Assembly: GCF_030577135.1 (NCBI RefSeq)
Contig: NZ_JAUIRR010000005.1
Span: forward strand, 64,113-128,112
DNA from: Sulfurimonas sp. hsl 1-7
GTDB lineage: Bacteria > Campylobacterota > Campylobacteria > Campylobacterales > Sulfurimonadaceae
Direction of reading: 5' to 3'
Length of the DNA: 64,000 nucleotides
The notes under the pieces are model-generated. The model searched no databases and was not told where the DNA came from. It was given only the letters and a program-made list of their open reading frames with translations. Positions 54,633 to 63,608 of this stretch are shown piece by piece (within the stretch, counting starts at the first letter, position 1; each line of letters starts with the position of its first letter). The translations under genes and the position numbers were made by a program.

Positions 54633-55561
54633 GCTTTTGCCTCAAAACCGAGATTTACTTCATTTGTATCTGAAACATATTGTGTTTCGTTTGGATCGAG
54701 AAAACGGATATCTTTGATTAGTAGTCCCGTCGTGTCAAGCCGCTCTTTTAACTCTTTTACCCCGGATTGCAGAAGTTGTTTTAACTCTTTATTTTGTGTG
54801 GAGATATTGACATTGAGGTACTTCTCTTCAAAAAGCCCCAGTCGAACGCGTAACTCTCCATACTTTTTCAAGTTAAGTTCTATATCGCAAAAAAAAGCGT
54901 TGTTTTTATCTTTTTTTATGGTTAGGTTTCCATCTTCCAAGGCATCAAACTCATAGGGAAGATAGATTGCAGATGCATTTGAAAGGTGAGATACCAGTTG
55001 GTAGTAGTCTATTTGCAAAGAGAGTTTATCCACAATGTTTAGCAGTTGAGTTTTATTCGCTAAAAGGGAGCCCTCCAACTCCTGTTTTGTCTTTAAAAGG
55101 GCTGCTTTAAAATCGTTTGAGAGGAGCTCTTGGATCTTGGCATCTTTTGGATCAAGATTTTTTAGTTTCGATTCTAAAAATATTCCCGAGTTTTCCAGTT
55201 TTGATTTGAGCAGTTTGTCATCGATATTTTTAATATCACTCAGCATATTTTTTAGATGCTTTTCGATCGGAAGGTTTTGCTTCTCACTTTCTAAAGAGAG
55301 TAAGAACTCTTTAATTGTGGTTTTTATATTCCCAAGCTCTTTGAGGGTAGGGTTGTTTTTAAGCAGTTCTAAGAGTTTTTGGTTTTGAAGCTCATTGGTT
55401 GCAGACTCTTTAAAAATAGTATTTAAAACAGAGGCGAGATCTTTGGCTTTACTTAGCAGTGCACTCTCGTTTGGTGAGATATCTTTTAAAACTTGCGCTA
55501 AAGCTTTATTAGTTGATGGCAGTACAATGTTTTGCAGTTTATTTGAGTCTAATTTGATCAT
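54629..55561 (-). CDS. FliK-like flagellar hook-length control domain protein
   Basis: 310 aa. The first 190 residues are a long charged helical region. The C-terminal 120 have the FliK/Flg_hook pattern: YLPYEFDALEDGNLTI, CDIELNLKKYGELRVRLGL and a repeated Leu/Lys segment before LIKDIRFLDP. FliK interacts with the FlhB tail to switch export specificity, and the adjacent flhX (ATGA overlap) fits that partnership. It may be a second FliK-type protein; the genuine hook-length fliK is elsewhere. The hook domain is by weak similarity. Confidence 0.6.
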   Translation of the reverse strand: MIKLDSNKLQNIVLPSTNKALAQVLKDISPNESALLSKAKDLASVLNTIFKESATNELQNQKLLELLKNNPTLKELGNIKTTIKEFLLSLESEKQNLPIEKHLKNMLSDIKNIDDKLLKSKLENSGIFLESKLKNLDPKDAKIQELLSNDFKAALLKTKQELEGSLLANKTQLLNIVDKLSLQIDYYQLVSHLSNASAIYLPYEFDALEDGNLTIKKDKNNAFFCDIELNLKKYGELRVRLGLFEEKYLNVNISTQNKELKQLLQSGVKELKERLDTTGLLIKDIRFLDPNETQYVSDTNEVNLGFEAKA

Positions 55562-55631
55562 TGTTTAAAGTTTATTCTAAATTTACAAAAAATTCCCTTA
55601 TAATTACAAAAATAAAACGTAAGGGTTGCTA

Positions 55632-56060
55632 ATGAATAACAATATAGAAAAAGCTTTAGAGATCTGGCACAAGCGCTATGAGGATGATGAGCATCAATAT
55701 AGCGAATTTGAACCATCAGATATAGAGTATTTTATTGGGTGTATGTTGTATAACCATTTTGCTTTTTCAAAAGCTGTACCTACAATGAAAACAATCGATC
55801 TGAGTTACGATTTTCTCTCAACATGTGGCGATGAAGAGTATGAAGAGGTAAAAAAGATGATCGAGTCTATAACGTTTGAAGATGAAAAAGAAGCGGTAGA
55901 TTTTTTACTCAAGTTTATTCAGGACTCGCGTGCAAAATATACACCGTCTGAATTGTATCTACTCAACCGACTGCTTAATCATATAACTTTGCTTTCAGAG
56001 AGATATGAAAACGATCAAGAACCGGGTCAAGTTAATTTTCAGACCTTAAAATTTAAATAG
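55632..56060 (+). CDS. Conserved hypothetical protein, acidic helical
   Basis: 142 aa from the ATG at 55632; AAGGG lies six bases upstream, so the TTG at 55626 is not used. Acidic, mostly helical, with no membrane segments: KALEIWHKRYEDDEHQYSEFE at the start (about 5-25), an aromatic-rich IEYFIGCMLYNHFAF, then Leu-rich helices. No family is recognised. It directly precedes the ThiE-like gene, and both are divergent from the FliK-like gene. Confidence 0.65.
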   Translation: MNNNIEKALEIWHKRYEDDEHQYSEFEPSDIEYFIGCMLYNHFAFSKAVPTMKTIDLSYDFLSTCGDEEYEEVKKMIESITFEDEKEAVDFLLKFIQDSRAKYTPSELYLLNRLLNHITLLSERYENDQEPGQVNFQTLKFK

Positions 56061-56612
56061 ATGAAAAAGTACCTGATCACTTCACCGGAGTTTTATACAC
56101 AAGAGTCTGAAACTTTTGCCGAAAAATTATCTTTGCAGATACAAAAACATCAGCCAGATTTTATACTTTACAGAGATAAAGAGAATGAAAACTATGCTGC
56201 GTTGGCAAAAACGTTTCTAGATGTGTGTCATAAGTACGAGGGGCTAAAAGCTTTTATACATCAAGACTTCCTTTTAGCAAAAGAGTTGGGTGCCACGGGT
56301 GTACATCTTAACTCCACACAGTTTGAAAAAATAGCAGAAGCGAAAGAATTGGGGCTTGAAGTGATTGTAAGTACACATACACACGATGAGGTGAAAGAGG
56401 TTCAAGGATTAGGGGCTGACTATGTTACTTACAGCCCGATTTTTCCCTCTCCAAACAAAGGGATACCAAAAGGGATTGAAGACCTGAAGTTGATTGTAAA
56501 GAGTGCAAATATTAAGATCTTTGCACTGGGCGGCATTGTAGATAAGGCGCAGATAAAAGCGGTAGAAGATGCAAAAGCTTTTGGCTTTGCATCTATACGC
56601 TATTTTTTCTAA
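56061..56612 (+). CDS. Thiamine phosphate synthase-like (ThiE/TenI family) protein
   Basis: 183 aa TIM-barrel protein. It has GATGVHLNSTQFEKIAEAK, VIVSTHTHDEVKEVQ (with the SxHxxxE pattern), then GADYVTYSPIFPSPNKG and IFALGGIVD: the ThiE/TenI order of motifs. Catalytic ThiE needs a set of diphosphate-binding residues I cannot confirm (the usual TxTK is SPNKG here), so TenI-like or regulatory function is possible. It begins at the base after the preceding stop and abuts the convergent rhodanese gene with no gap. Confidence 0.7.
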   Translation: MKKYLITSPEFYTQESETFAEKLSLQIQKHQPDFILYRDKENENYAALAKTFLDVCHKYEGLKAFIHQDFLLAKELGATGVHLNSTQFEKIAEAKELGLEVIVSTHTHDEVKEVQGLGADYVTYSPIFPSPNKGIPKGIEDLKLIVKSANIKIFALGGIVDKAQIKAVEDAKAFGFASIRYFF

Positions 56613-57062
56613 TTAGGCTAAAGAGAGTTCGCCCAGATAGTTGTGGATCGTATTTCCTTTTGCCAGCCAGTGTAAGATCCCTCCGCTTAAATTTTTCACA
56701 TTTGTAAAGCCGAGTTTTTGCAGCTGATATGCAGCGAGTGCTCCACGGGGCCCTTTAAGACAGTATGTGACGATCTGGGCATCTTGGCCAAACTGTTTGG
56801 CAACTTTTTCAATTGCCATAAACTCTAGTTTTCCTCTTGGAATCGTAAGTACGGTATGAGCGTTAATGTAACCTGAACTAAACTCTTCAGGTTCTCTTAC
56901 ATCGATAAGAATAATATCTTTAGAGATGTCGTATAGCTCCTCTACATCAATATTGACAACATGTCTATTTGCTTCTTCGATCACCGCTTTTAAGTGTTCA
57001 GATAGAAATATCTCATCAAACCTTTTGGCGTACTCTTCAAGTTTAGTATTCAGATTTCTCAT
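56613..57062 (-). CDS. Rhodanese-like domain protein
   Basis: 149 aa. The rhodanese domain spans about 37-140, with ILIDVREPEEFSSGYI and the active loop YCLKGPRG; Cys101 is the persulfide-carrying residue. The N-terminal 35 residues are a helical extension. Likely a sulfurtransferase in sulfide, polysulfide or cyanide handling, consistent with a sulfur-oxidising lifestyle. AAGGAG lies six bases before the ATG. Confidence 0.87.
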   Translation of the reverse strand: MRNLNTKLEEYAKRFDEIFLSEHLKAVIEEANRHVVNIDVEELYDISKDIILIDVREPEEFSSGYINAHTVLTIPRGKLEFMAIEKVAKQFGQDAQIVTYCLKGPRGALAAYQLQKLGFTNVKNLSGGILHWLAKGNTIHNYLGELSLA

Positions 57063-57077
57063 AAGGGCTCCTTTGAA

Positions 57078-57105
57078 ATAATATGCAAATAGAATAGCAT
57101 ATTAT
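57078..57105. promoter_or_regulatory. 9-bp inverted repeat in a divergent promoter region
   Basis: ATAATATGC, 10 bases, GCATATTAT, between the rhodanese and antiporter starts. It could be an operator for a regulator of one or both genes. No regulator is suggested by the sequence. Confidence 0.3.
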
Positions 57106-57142
57106 CTCTAAAACTCTTTTTGACTTCAAAAACTTCCTCAGA

Positions 57143-57148
57143 TATAAT
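57143..57148 (+). promoter_or_regulatory. -10 box of the antiporter gene
   Basis: TATAAT, 32 bases before the ATG at 57181, with ribosome-binding site GGAG six bases before the start. Confidence 0.5.
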
Positions 57149-57180
57149 AAGAGATAAAATTATAGAAAGCGGAGTGAGAT

Positions 57181-58512
57181 ATGGGACACGAATTGTGGAG
57201 CTATTCGGCTATCATACTTTTTTTTGTTGTTATCGCAAAAATAGTGTCTCAAAAAACTTCAACGATAGATGTAATCTGGCTTATTATCTTCGGTTCGCTC
57301 GGAGTTAATTTCGGAATACTCCCTGCACATAACGAGATCCTTGAAGCGATAGGGGACTGGGGGATTGTCTTTATTATGTTCGCCCTTGGTTTTGATGAAG
57401 ATCTTAACCATTTTATCCAGGGACTTAAAAGAAGTTTCGGGATTGCGGTGATCGGTGCTATTTTTCCGTTTCTAGCGGGGTATTATACAGCCGGATTATT
57501 TGGTTACGGGTTTAATACACAGATGATCTGGGGACTTACCATGACTGCCACAGCGGTGAGTTTAACTATGGTCTCACTCAGAGAGCAGGGGTTACATAAA
57601 ACTACCGCGTCAACTGCTATTATGAGTGCCGCCGTTGTTGATGACATACTCTCCCTTATCGGGCTTTCTATTATGATACCGATTGCTGTAAGTACTACGG
57701 GTGATAACGGTTCGATGATAGAGTTTAATGAACTTTCCATCATCATAGCAAAAGTGATCGCCTTTTTTGCCATCATCAGCTTTATAGGGATGGTACTTTT
57801 TCCCGATTCCATAACCAAAGAGAAAGATAAAAAATATACTGCACTGTTTCATCTTATCGTAAAGGTAAGAAAGTTTTTAGGGATTAGAAAACTGCTTATG
57901 GCATATAGCGGAAAGTTTACCCCTTTAGTGATGATCTTTACCGCCTTTGTCTTTGGTGCCTTGGCAGACAGATTCGGTTTTCATCCTGCGATTGGGGCGT
58001 ATTTTGCAGGACTATTTTTACGTGAAGAATATTTTATGATCAAAGTGGATAATCAACTGCGCTCCCATAGAAAAGACAGTGAGTTTGTGATCAATCATCT
58101 TGCTTATACCATCTTTGGACCTATCTTTTTTGTAGAACTCGGAACTAAACTAATCCTTGATATGGAGCTGGTAACAGAGGTTTTTCCTGTAGTTTTTGTC
58201 CTGTTTTTAGCAGTATTTACACTTCAGATACTCTCGGCTGCTCTTGCCGCAAGGTTTACCGGAAAATATGAATGGTATCAAAGTGTTATGATTGGTCTTG
58301 GGATGCTCGGACGGGCTGAACTTGCCTTTATTGTAATAGATATCGCCTATGTGGATGAGAAAATTATCGACATTGAGCAGTTCGATACTTTAATCTTTAC
58401 AATCTTTTTGTTAAATATTGCGGTTCCGCTTGCGATTAAGCGATGGGAACCTTACTATATGGGGAAAAAGAGACTCGAATTATTTGGAATTACACTTTCT
58501 AAAGAGTGTTAG
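57181..58512 (+). CDS. CPA2 family cation/proton antiporter
   Basis: 443 aa with about 12 membrane segments, of the KefB/NapA (CPA2) group. The ion-binding acidic pair is AVVDDILSLIGL (Asp-Asp, about 157-158). There is no KTN/RCK nucleotide-binding C-terminus, unlike KefB/KefC. It probably exchanges Na+ or K+ for H+, useful beside an Na+-exporting oxaloacetate decarboxylase, but the ion is not known. Its stop overlaps that of the convergent flavoprotein by 3 bases. Confidence 0.87.
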   Translation: MGHELWSYSAIILFFVVIAKIVSQKTSTIDVIWLIIFGSLGVNFGILPAHNEILEAIGDWGIVFIMFALGFDEDLNHFIQGLKRSFGIAVIGAIFPFLAGYYTAGLFGYGFNTQMIWGLTMTATAVSLTMVSLREQGLHKTTASTAIMSAAVVDDILSLIGLSIMIPIAVSTTGDNGSMIEFNELSIIIAKVIAFFAIISFIGMVLFPDSITKEKDKKYTALFHLIVKVRKFLGIRKLLMAYSGKFTPLVMIFTAFVFGALADRFGFHPAIGAYFAGLFLREEYFMIKVDNQLRSHRKDSEFVINHLAYTIFGPIFFVELGTKLILDMELVTEVFPVVFVLFLAVFTLQILSAALAARFTGKYEWYQSVMIGLGMLGRAELAFIVIDIAYVDEKIIDIEQFDTLIFTIFLLNIAVPLAIKRWEPYYMGKKRLELFGITLSKEC

Positions 58513-59750
58513 TTTTTGAGTTGCCCTGCAAGATAGCCGCTAGCAAAACTCCACTGGAGATTATAGCCGCCGCACGGTCCGTCAAGATTCATAATCTCAC
58601 CGCAAAAATACAGACCTTGAATAAGCTTGCTTTGCATTGTTTTTGGGTCTATCTGTTTGAGGCTTATACCGCCTCTTGTGATCATCGCCATTTTAAATCC
58701 GTCATGACCCGTAACCGTCATAGGTGTCCATGTAAGGAGTTTTATAAGCTGATCCCGTTTTTGTCCCTCGATTTTATTGTATTTGAGATCTTCATCGATC
58801 TCTGCGAGTTTACACAGCTCTTGGGAGAGCGGTAGAGGAAGCAGGGTATGTACAATCTCTACAATAGTTTTATCGGGATCCTCTTGGGAGATTTTTTTGA
58901 GATGTTCTCGGATCTGCTCCTCATTTTTCCCTTTTGTCAGATTGAGCAGAATAGGAACTTCATTGTACTTTTTAAGCAGGGGTGTTACCTCTCTGGCAAA
59001 ATCAAGCACGACGGGACCGCGGATCCCCTCTTTTGTAAAGATGAGATCACCTTTTGCACGTAGCTTTGCATGTTTTTTGAGATCAACGCGCAGTTCTACT
59101 TTAGGGATGGTGTCGGCTCGGCAATTTGCCTGCCATTTCTCTTTGGTTTTAAGGGGCATCATAGCCGGGGAGAGGTCTGTGACTTTGTGCCCTAACTCTT
59201 CAACTAATATATAACCGTCTCCCTCAGCACCTAGAGTCGGATATCCTAGTCCTCCGGTTGCTAAAATCACATTGGCAGTTCTATAAATGCTGTCTTGTGT
59301 CTTAACACCCGAGATATGCTCAGATTCGAGTAAAAGTCTCTCAACTTTCTGTTCACATTTGATTGCAACACCTAAACGTGTGAGTTCATTTTCAAAAGCA
59401 TCGATGATTGTTTGTGATGAGTGTGAGGTTGGGAATATTCTAAAACCGTCAGGAGCATGCGTTTCAACTCCTATCTCCTCTAAAAACTCTACCAGATTTT
59501 TATGATCAAAACCGTTTAAAGCATCTTGCATAAAACGTCCGTCTCGACCGAAACGGGACATAAAATCTTCGTTTGAGAGTGTGTTTGTCAGATTACAGCG
59601 ACCCCCGCCCGTTGCTTTGAGTTTTGAGGCAATTTTAGAGAGTTTTTCAAGTACTAAGACTTTTTTTCCATCCCGAGCAGCCACTACAGCCCCTATAAGT
59701 CCCGCTGCACCGCTACCGACTACTATCAAATCATACATATCATCATTCAT
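58509..59750 (-). CDS. NAD(P)/FAD-dependent flavoprotein, HI0933/YhiN-like
   Basis: 413 aa. The FAD motif VVGSGAAGLIGAVVAARDGKKVLVLE is split as GxGxxG (12-17) followed by the Glu of the second strand; TGGGRCNLTN (about 47-56) is the family signature, with VTGHDGFKMAMITRGGI near 345-360 and the C-terminal LQWSFASGYLAG. The reaction is unknown for the family. The start at 59750 has no clear ribosome-binding site; Met5 is a likely alternative. Its promoter shares a -10 sequence with the next gene. Confidence 0.88.
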   Translation of the reverse strand: MNDDMYDLIVVGSGAAGLIGAVVAARDGKKVLVLEKLSKIASKLKATGGGRCNLTNTLSNEDFMSRFGRDGRFMQDALNGFDHKNLVEFLEEIGVETHAPDGFRIFPTSHSSQTIIDAFENELTRLGVAIKCEQKVERLLLESEHISGVKTQDSIYRTANVILATGGLGYPTLGAEGDGYILVEELGHKVTDLSPAMMPLKTKEKWQANCRADTIPKVELRVDLKKHAKLRAKGDLIFTKEGIRGPVVLDFAREVTPLLKKYNEVPILLNLTKGKNEEQIREHLKKISQEDPDKTIVEIVHTLLPLPLSQELCKLAEIDEDLKYNKIEGQKRDQLIKLLTWTPMTVTGHDGFKMAMITRGGISLKQIDPKTMQSKLIQGLYFCGEIMNLDGPCGGYNLQWSFASGYLAGQLKN

Positions 59751-59761
59751 AAGTTTATTTT

Positions 59762-59769
59762 ACTATAAT
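59762..59769. promoter_or_regulatory. Overlapping bidirectional -10 boxes in a 26-bp intergenic gap
   Basis: ACTATAAT contains TATAAT on the plus strand (59764-59769) and TATAGT on the minus strand (59767-59762). The plus box is 7 bases from the DTW-gene ATG (59777), and the minus box 11 bases from the flavoprotein ATG (59750), so one short sequence can serve both divergent genes. Confidence 0.5.
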
Positions 59770-59776
59770 TCCACTT

Positions 59777-60436
59777 ATGAAATGTACATATTACGGCGAT
59801 AGAGAAAAATGTTACAAGTGTTACAGACCAAAGAGTTCTTGTATGTGTGAGTACTGCGTAAAGTTAGATACAGATACAAAGTTTGTAATACTCATGCATC
59901 CAAAAGAGTTCAAAAAAGTAAAAAATAACACCGGACATTTTACCCATCAGAGTTTGACAAATTCAGAGCTCTTTATAGGGATAGATTTCTCTCTTAACAA
60001 CCGTATAAACGAGATTATCGCTACTCATGAGAGTTATATTTTATTCCCTTCAGAGGATGCGGTAAACTTGAGTGAAACAAATCCAAAACATTCAGAAAAA
60101 CCGCTTGCGATATTTATAATCGACTCTACATGGGCCTGTACTAAAAAGATCTTTACCTTAAGTGAAAATCTGAAAAACTTGCAGCATATGAGTTTTACAA
60201 CGACAAAAACTTCGCAGTATGAGATTAAGATACAACCTGATGAAGCGTACCTTTCAACCATAGAATCAACACAAGTAGTACTTGAGGAACTCAATGAATG
60301 GAAGATTGAAGATATATCTAAAGAGAATCTGGAGAAGTTTACAACTCCGTTTTTAAAGATGATCGAGTATCAAAAAGAACTGATTGCTAATCCAAAAAGT
60401 CACGCCGTGAGATTTAAAAGATATACGGCTAACTAA
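59777..60436 (+). CDS. DTW domain protein (tRNA-uridine aminocarboxypropyltransferase family)
   Basis: 219 aa. Zinc-type Cys cluster at the N-terminus (CYKCYRPKSSCMCEYC, about 12-27) and the catalytic motif DSTW (about 114-117) for the DxTW pattern of the family, which transfers the 3-amino-3-carboxypropyl group from SAM to a tRNA uridine (acp3U). The rest fits: ILMHPKEFKKVKNNTGH. The start is fixed by the Cys cluster; no Shine-Dalgarno is present and TATAAT is 7 bases upstream, so the mRNA is probably leaderless. Confidence 0.87.
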   Translation: MKCTYYGDREKCYKCYRPKSSCMCEYCVKLDTDTKFVILMHPKEFKKVKNNTGHFTHQSLTNSELFIGIDFSLNNRINEIIATHESYILFPSEDAVNLSETNPKHSEKPLAIFIIDSTWACTKKIFTLSENLKNLQHMSFTTTKTSQYEIKIQPDEAYLSTIESTQVVLEELNEWKIEDISKENLEKFTTPFLKMIEYQKELIANPKSHAVRFKRYTAN

Positions 60437-60506
60437 TTTAAACTTTATCATATTTATATCACATTATAATATAAATACAAAATAACATAAGAAAAAAAGG
60501 GGATAT

Positions 60507-61253
60507 ATGAAAGTAGCTTCATTAATAGGGAGTATATGTGTTGCTTCATCATTATTTGCTGGAGTTCATTCAGCTCATTGGGGATATACAGGGGCAGAGG
60601 ACCCTTCTCATTGGGGTGATTTAGATCCGAAATATGCAGAGTGTAAACTAGGAGGTTCACAGTCACCGATCGATATTACTGCGAAAAATACGATCAAAAC
60701 TGTCGGTTTAGAGCCTATTAAATTTGACTATAAAACGTCTGCGGTTTCAGTTATTAACAACGGTCATACTGTTCAGGTAAACATAGCAGAAGGAAGTACG
60801 ATCACGATTGATGACAAAGTGTTTGAACTCAAACAGTTTCACTTTCATGCACCGAGTGAAAACCATATAGACGGAAAAGCTTTTCCAATGGAAGCACACT
60901 TTGTTCATTCAGCAGAGGACGGTTCGTTAGCTGTTGTTGCCGTGATGTTTAAAGACGGTACAGATAACCCTATTATCAATAGAGTGTGGAAAAAAATGCC
61001 ACACAAAGCTGGTGAAAAAACTACTTGTAAGCTTCCGGCTAAGATGATTAATGATATGTTGCCTTCAGATAAAACGTACTATAGATTTGACGGTTCGCTT
61101 ACAACACCTCCGTGTAGTGAAGGTGTAAGATGGTTTGTTATGAAGCACTACTCTGAAGTTTCTGCCGAAGAGGTACAAGAGTTTTCTCACACTATGCACC
61201 ATCCAAACAACAGACCAATCCAGCCTACAAACGCTAGAAAAGTTCTTCAATAA
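60507..61253 (+). CDS. Periplasmic alpha-carbonic anhydrase
   Basis: CO2 hydration enzyme, 248 aa, with a signal peptide (about 1-18, SLFAG). Zinc ligands His112, His114 (FHFHAPSE) and His131 (EAHFVH), the proton-shuttle His87 (NNGHTVQV), and a probable disulfide between Cys46 and Cys203 (LTTPPCSEG). The GSQSPIDI motif is present. AAGGGGAT lies before the ATG. In an autotrophic epsilonproteobacterium it would help supply bicarbonate/CO2; that setting is inferred. Confidence 0.95.
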   Translation: MKVASLIGSICVASSLFAGVHSAHWGYTGAEDPSHWGDLDPKYAECKLGGSQSPIDITAKNTIKTVGLEPIKFDYKTSAVSVINNGHTVQVNIAEGSTITIDDKVFELKQFHFHAPSENHIDGKAFPMEAHFVHSAEDGSLAVVAVMFKDGTDNPIINRVWKKMPHKAGEKTTCKLPAKMINDMLPSDKTYYRFDGSLTTPPCSEGVRWFVMKHYSEVSAEEVQEFSHTMHHPNNRPIQPTNARKVLQ

Positions 61254-61257
61254 AAAA

Positions 61258-61291
61258 TTACTATAAGTAAGAAAAATCTTGCTTATAGTAA
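61258..61291 (+). terminator. Terminator after the carbonic anhydrase gene
   Basis: TTACTATAAGTAAGA, loop AAAA, TCTTGCTTATAGTAA: a 15-bp stem with one T-G pair, 4 bases after the stop, followed by a pyrimidine-rich stretch. Confidence 0.75.
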
Positions 61292-61308
61292 CAATCTTTC
61301 CTCTTCTT

Positions 61309-61322
61309 ATTATAAAAATAAT
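61309..61322. promoter_or_regulatory. A/T-rich dyad upstream of the TonB-dependent receptor (Fur-box candidate)
   Basis: ATTAT, AAAA, ATAAT, within an A/T-rich region 80 bases before the receptor ATG. Fur sites in Campylobacterota are A/T-rich dyads of this kind, but such sequence also occurs by chance here. Confidence 0.3.
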
Positions 61323-61402
61323 CTTAATTAATAAAATTAACACTAATGTAACACTTTTTAGTTAAATTTCTGAAATATCTGGAAAAAAAGGGAAGTTTAT
61401 AT

Positions 61403-63598
61403 ATGAAAAAGTCTGTACATCTATCTTTATTATGTGCCTTAGCTATCAATTTATCAGCAACTGATTTGGGAGTTATTAAAGTTGAGTCTTCAACAATTGA
61501 TGATAAGTTCGATACAAAAAAAACAGAGGTCTCTTCAACTGCTACAATAAATGGTGAAGTGGTAGATACGTCTCATACAGAAAACCTACAACAGTTATTA
61601 CAGACAATACCTGGTATCACTACAGAAGTATCTACAGGGGATTCGATAAAAATACATATCAGAGGTTTAGAAAACCAGATGTATATGGGGGAAAAGCCGG
61701 GTGTTGCAGTAGTTATTGACGGTGTACCCGTATTTGAAAGAACCGGAAAAGTGAACATTGACCTTGATAACATCGAAAGTATTAAGGTGATCAAGGGTGG
61801 TGCTTCTTATTTATTCGGTGATGATGCACTTTCAGGTGCGGTAATCATTACTACGAAAAAAGGGGCAAAATATAACCATAATTACGGTGCTTTTGAAGTT
61901 GGAAGTTATGGTTATCAAAAAATGGTGGCACGAACAGGATATGCAAATGATGCAATGAGTTTCCATATTCAAGCAAGTCAAAGAAAGGCTGATGGTTACC
62001 ATGAAGATTCAGATTATGAAGCAGACTATGTAAACGGTAAATTACAATACTACATTGATGATTCATCAGATATAACTTTAGGTGTAGAGTATTCACAAAG
62101 AAAAAAAGATTCACACGGTACTGTTGGGGGTGAAACTGAAGCTCAGACAAATCCCGAATCTATCTATACTGGTGATCAAGACAGTAGAGATTATACACGT
62201 AAATATGATGTTGAACTTTTAAAAACATTCTTAACATATTCAAAAGATTTTGATGGTGGAGCAAATCTTTTAGTAAACGGTTACGTTTATACAGATACAA
62301 CAAACTTTATTTCATCACCGCAAACAAAGGACTCTACAGGTGCTTATGATGCCACTTTGGATGATGAAGACTATGTTTATGATAACCATTATGAGCAGAC
62401 TCAAAAAGGGATCAAGAGTGAGTACAGGGATTCTTTTAAAGACTCAGCTGCATTAATAGGTTTAGACCTGCGTGCTAATGAATACAAAAACAGAGTGACT
62501 TACAGGGCTGCACAAGCTTTTGATACAAGAGATGAAAATGGTACAAAAATTACAATTGCCGACTATTTTCAACCAGGTGATTTTAAAAGTGACAACACAA
62601 CTGATGAAAATGTATATGCACTTTATGGTGAGTACAAGTATGCTTTAACGAAAGATTTAAGCGCTACTGCTAATCTTCGTTACGATCATATTAAACTTGA
62701 TTATACCGATTCAATGTCTAACAATCTTGCTAAAAGTTTCAATGTATACTCTTATAGACTAGGAATGAACTATCAAGTAGATCCTAAAACGACACTTTTT
62801 GTGAACTATTCGACAGGTTTCCGTGCACCGACAATATCTCAACTCTTTGCAGGTGATGTAAGTACATGGGGATCGACACAAAATAATCCGGATTTAAAAC
62901 CTGAAGAATCTTTTAACTATGAAATCGGTACAAGACTACTTGTGAATGATGTGAAGTATGAAGCGTCTGTTTTTCAGTTAGATCGAAAAGATTTTATCAT
63001 GAAAACTTCAGGGAATTACGGTGATACAGATACAACTGATATGTGGGACAATATCGGTGGAGCAAGACACAGAGGTTTAGAGCTTTCTGCAATTGGAAAT
63101 ATTGCAAAATCACTAAAGTTTAATCTTGCATATACATATTTAGATGCTAAATATACGGATTATAAAAATTTTGGTATTACGATGGGTGCAGGTACATGGA
63201 TTGCTCCGGCTCCAGTTTATACTTATGACGTTACAGGTAATACTATTCCAAGAACTTCAAAGCACAACTTTAACCTTAGAGTAGACTATCAAGCAACAAG
63301 CAGGTTGTCGTATATGGCTGAAGTAAATGGAAAGTCTAGTTACTATGCAGATGATCTAAACCAGCTGAAAATAGATGGATACCAAACACTTAATTTAATG
63401 GCGACATACAATAGAAAAATTGCAATGTTTGATACAAGTTTTTTCTTCAGAGTAGATAACTTTTTTGATAAACAGTATTACAATGCTGCAAGATCAAGCA
63501 GTGACCGTAATGAAGATGGTGTTTTTGACAAAGAGGATCTTTCAATTACCGTAAATCAGGGAAGAACTTTAACTGCAGGTTTATCTGCTAAGTTCTAA
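61403..63598 (+). CDS. TonB-dependent outer-membrane receptor
   Basis: 731 aa with a signal peptide (about 1-19). The plug domain (about 45-160) has LQQLLQTIPGITTEVS, KIHIRGLENQ and VAVVIDGVPVFERTG; the rest is a 22-strand barrel ending in TAGLSAKF with the terminal Phe needed for insertion. IKVESSTIDD near the N-terminus is the TonB-box area. The exbB gene follows after 10 bases, so iron or other metal complexes are the likely ligand; the precise substrate is unknown. GGGAAG lies before the ATG. Confidence 0.93.
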   Translation: MKKSVHLSLLCALAINLSATDLGVIKVESSTIDDKFDTKKTEVSSTATINGEVVDTSHTENLQQLLQTIPGITTEVSTGDSIKIHIRGLENQMYMGEKPGVAVVIDGVPVFERTGKVNIDLDNIESIKVIKGGASYLFGDDALSGAVIITTKKGAKYNHNYGAFEVGSYGYQKMVARTGYANDAMSFHIQASQRKADGYHEDSDYEADYVNGKLQYYIDDSSDITLGVEYSQRKKDSHGTVGGETEAQTNPESIYTGDQDSRDYTRKYDVELLKTFLTYSKDFDGGANLLVNGYVYTDTTNFISSPQTKDSTGAYDATLDDEDYVYDNHYEQTQKGIKSEYRDSFKDSAALIGLDLRANEYKNRVTYRAAQAFDTRDENGTKITIADYFQPGDFKSDNTTDENVYALYGEYKYALTKDLSATANLRYDHIKLDYTDSMSNNLAKSFNVYSYRLGMNYQVDPKTTLFVNYSTGFRAPTISQLFAGDVSTWGSTQNNPDLKPEESFNYEIGTRLLVNDVKYEASVFQLDRKDFIMKTSGNYGDTDTTDMWDNIGGARHRGLELSAIGNIAKSLKFNLAYTYLDAKYTDYKNFGITMGAGTWIAPAPVYTYDVTGNTIPRTSKHNFNLRVDYQATSRLSYMAEVNGKSSYYADDLNQLKIDGYQTLNLMATYNRKIAMFDTSFFFRVDNFFDKQYYNAARSSSDRNEDGVFDKEDLSITVNQGRTLTAGLSAKF

Positions 63599-63608
63599 CG
63601 GATAAGTT

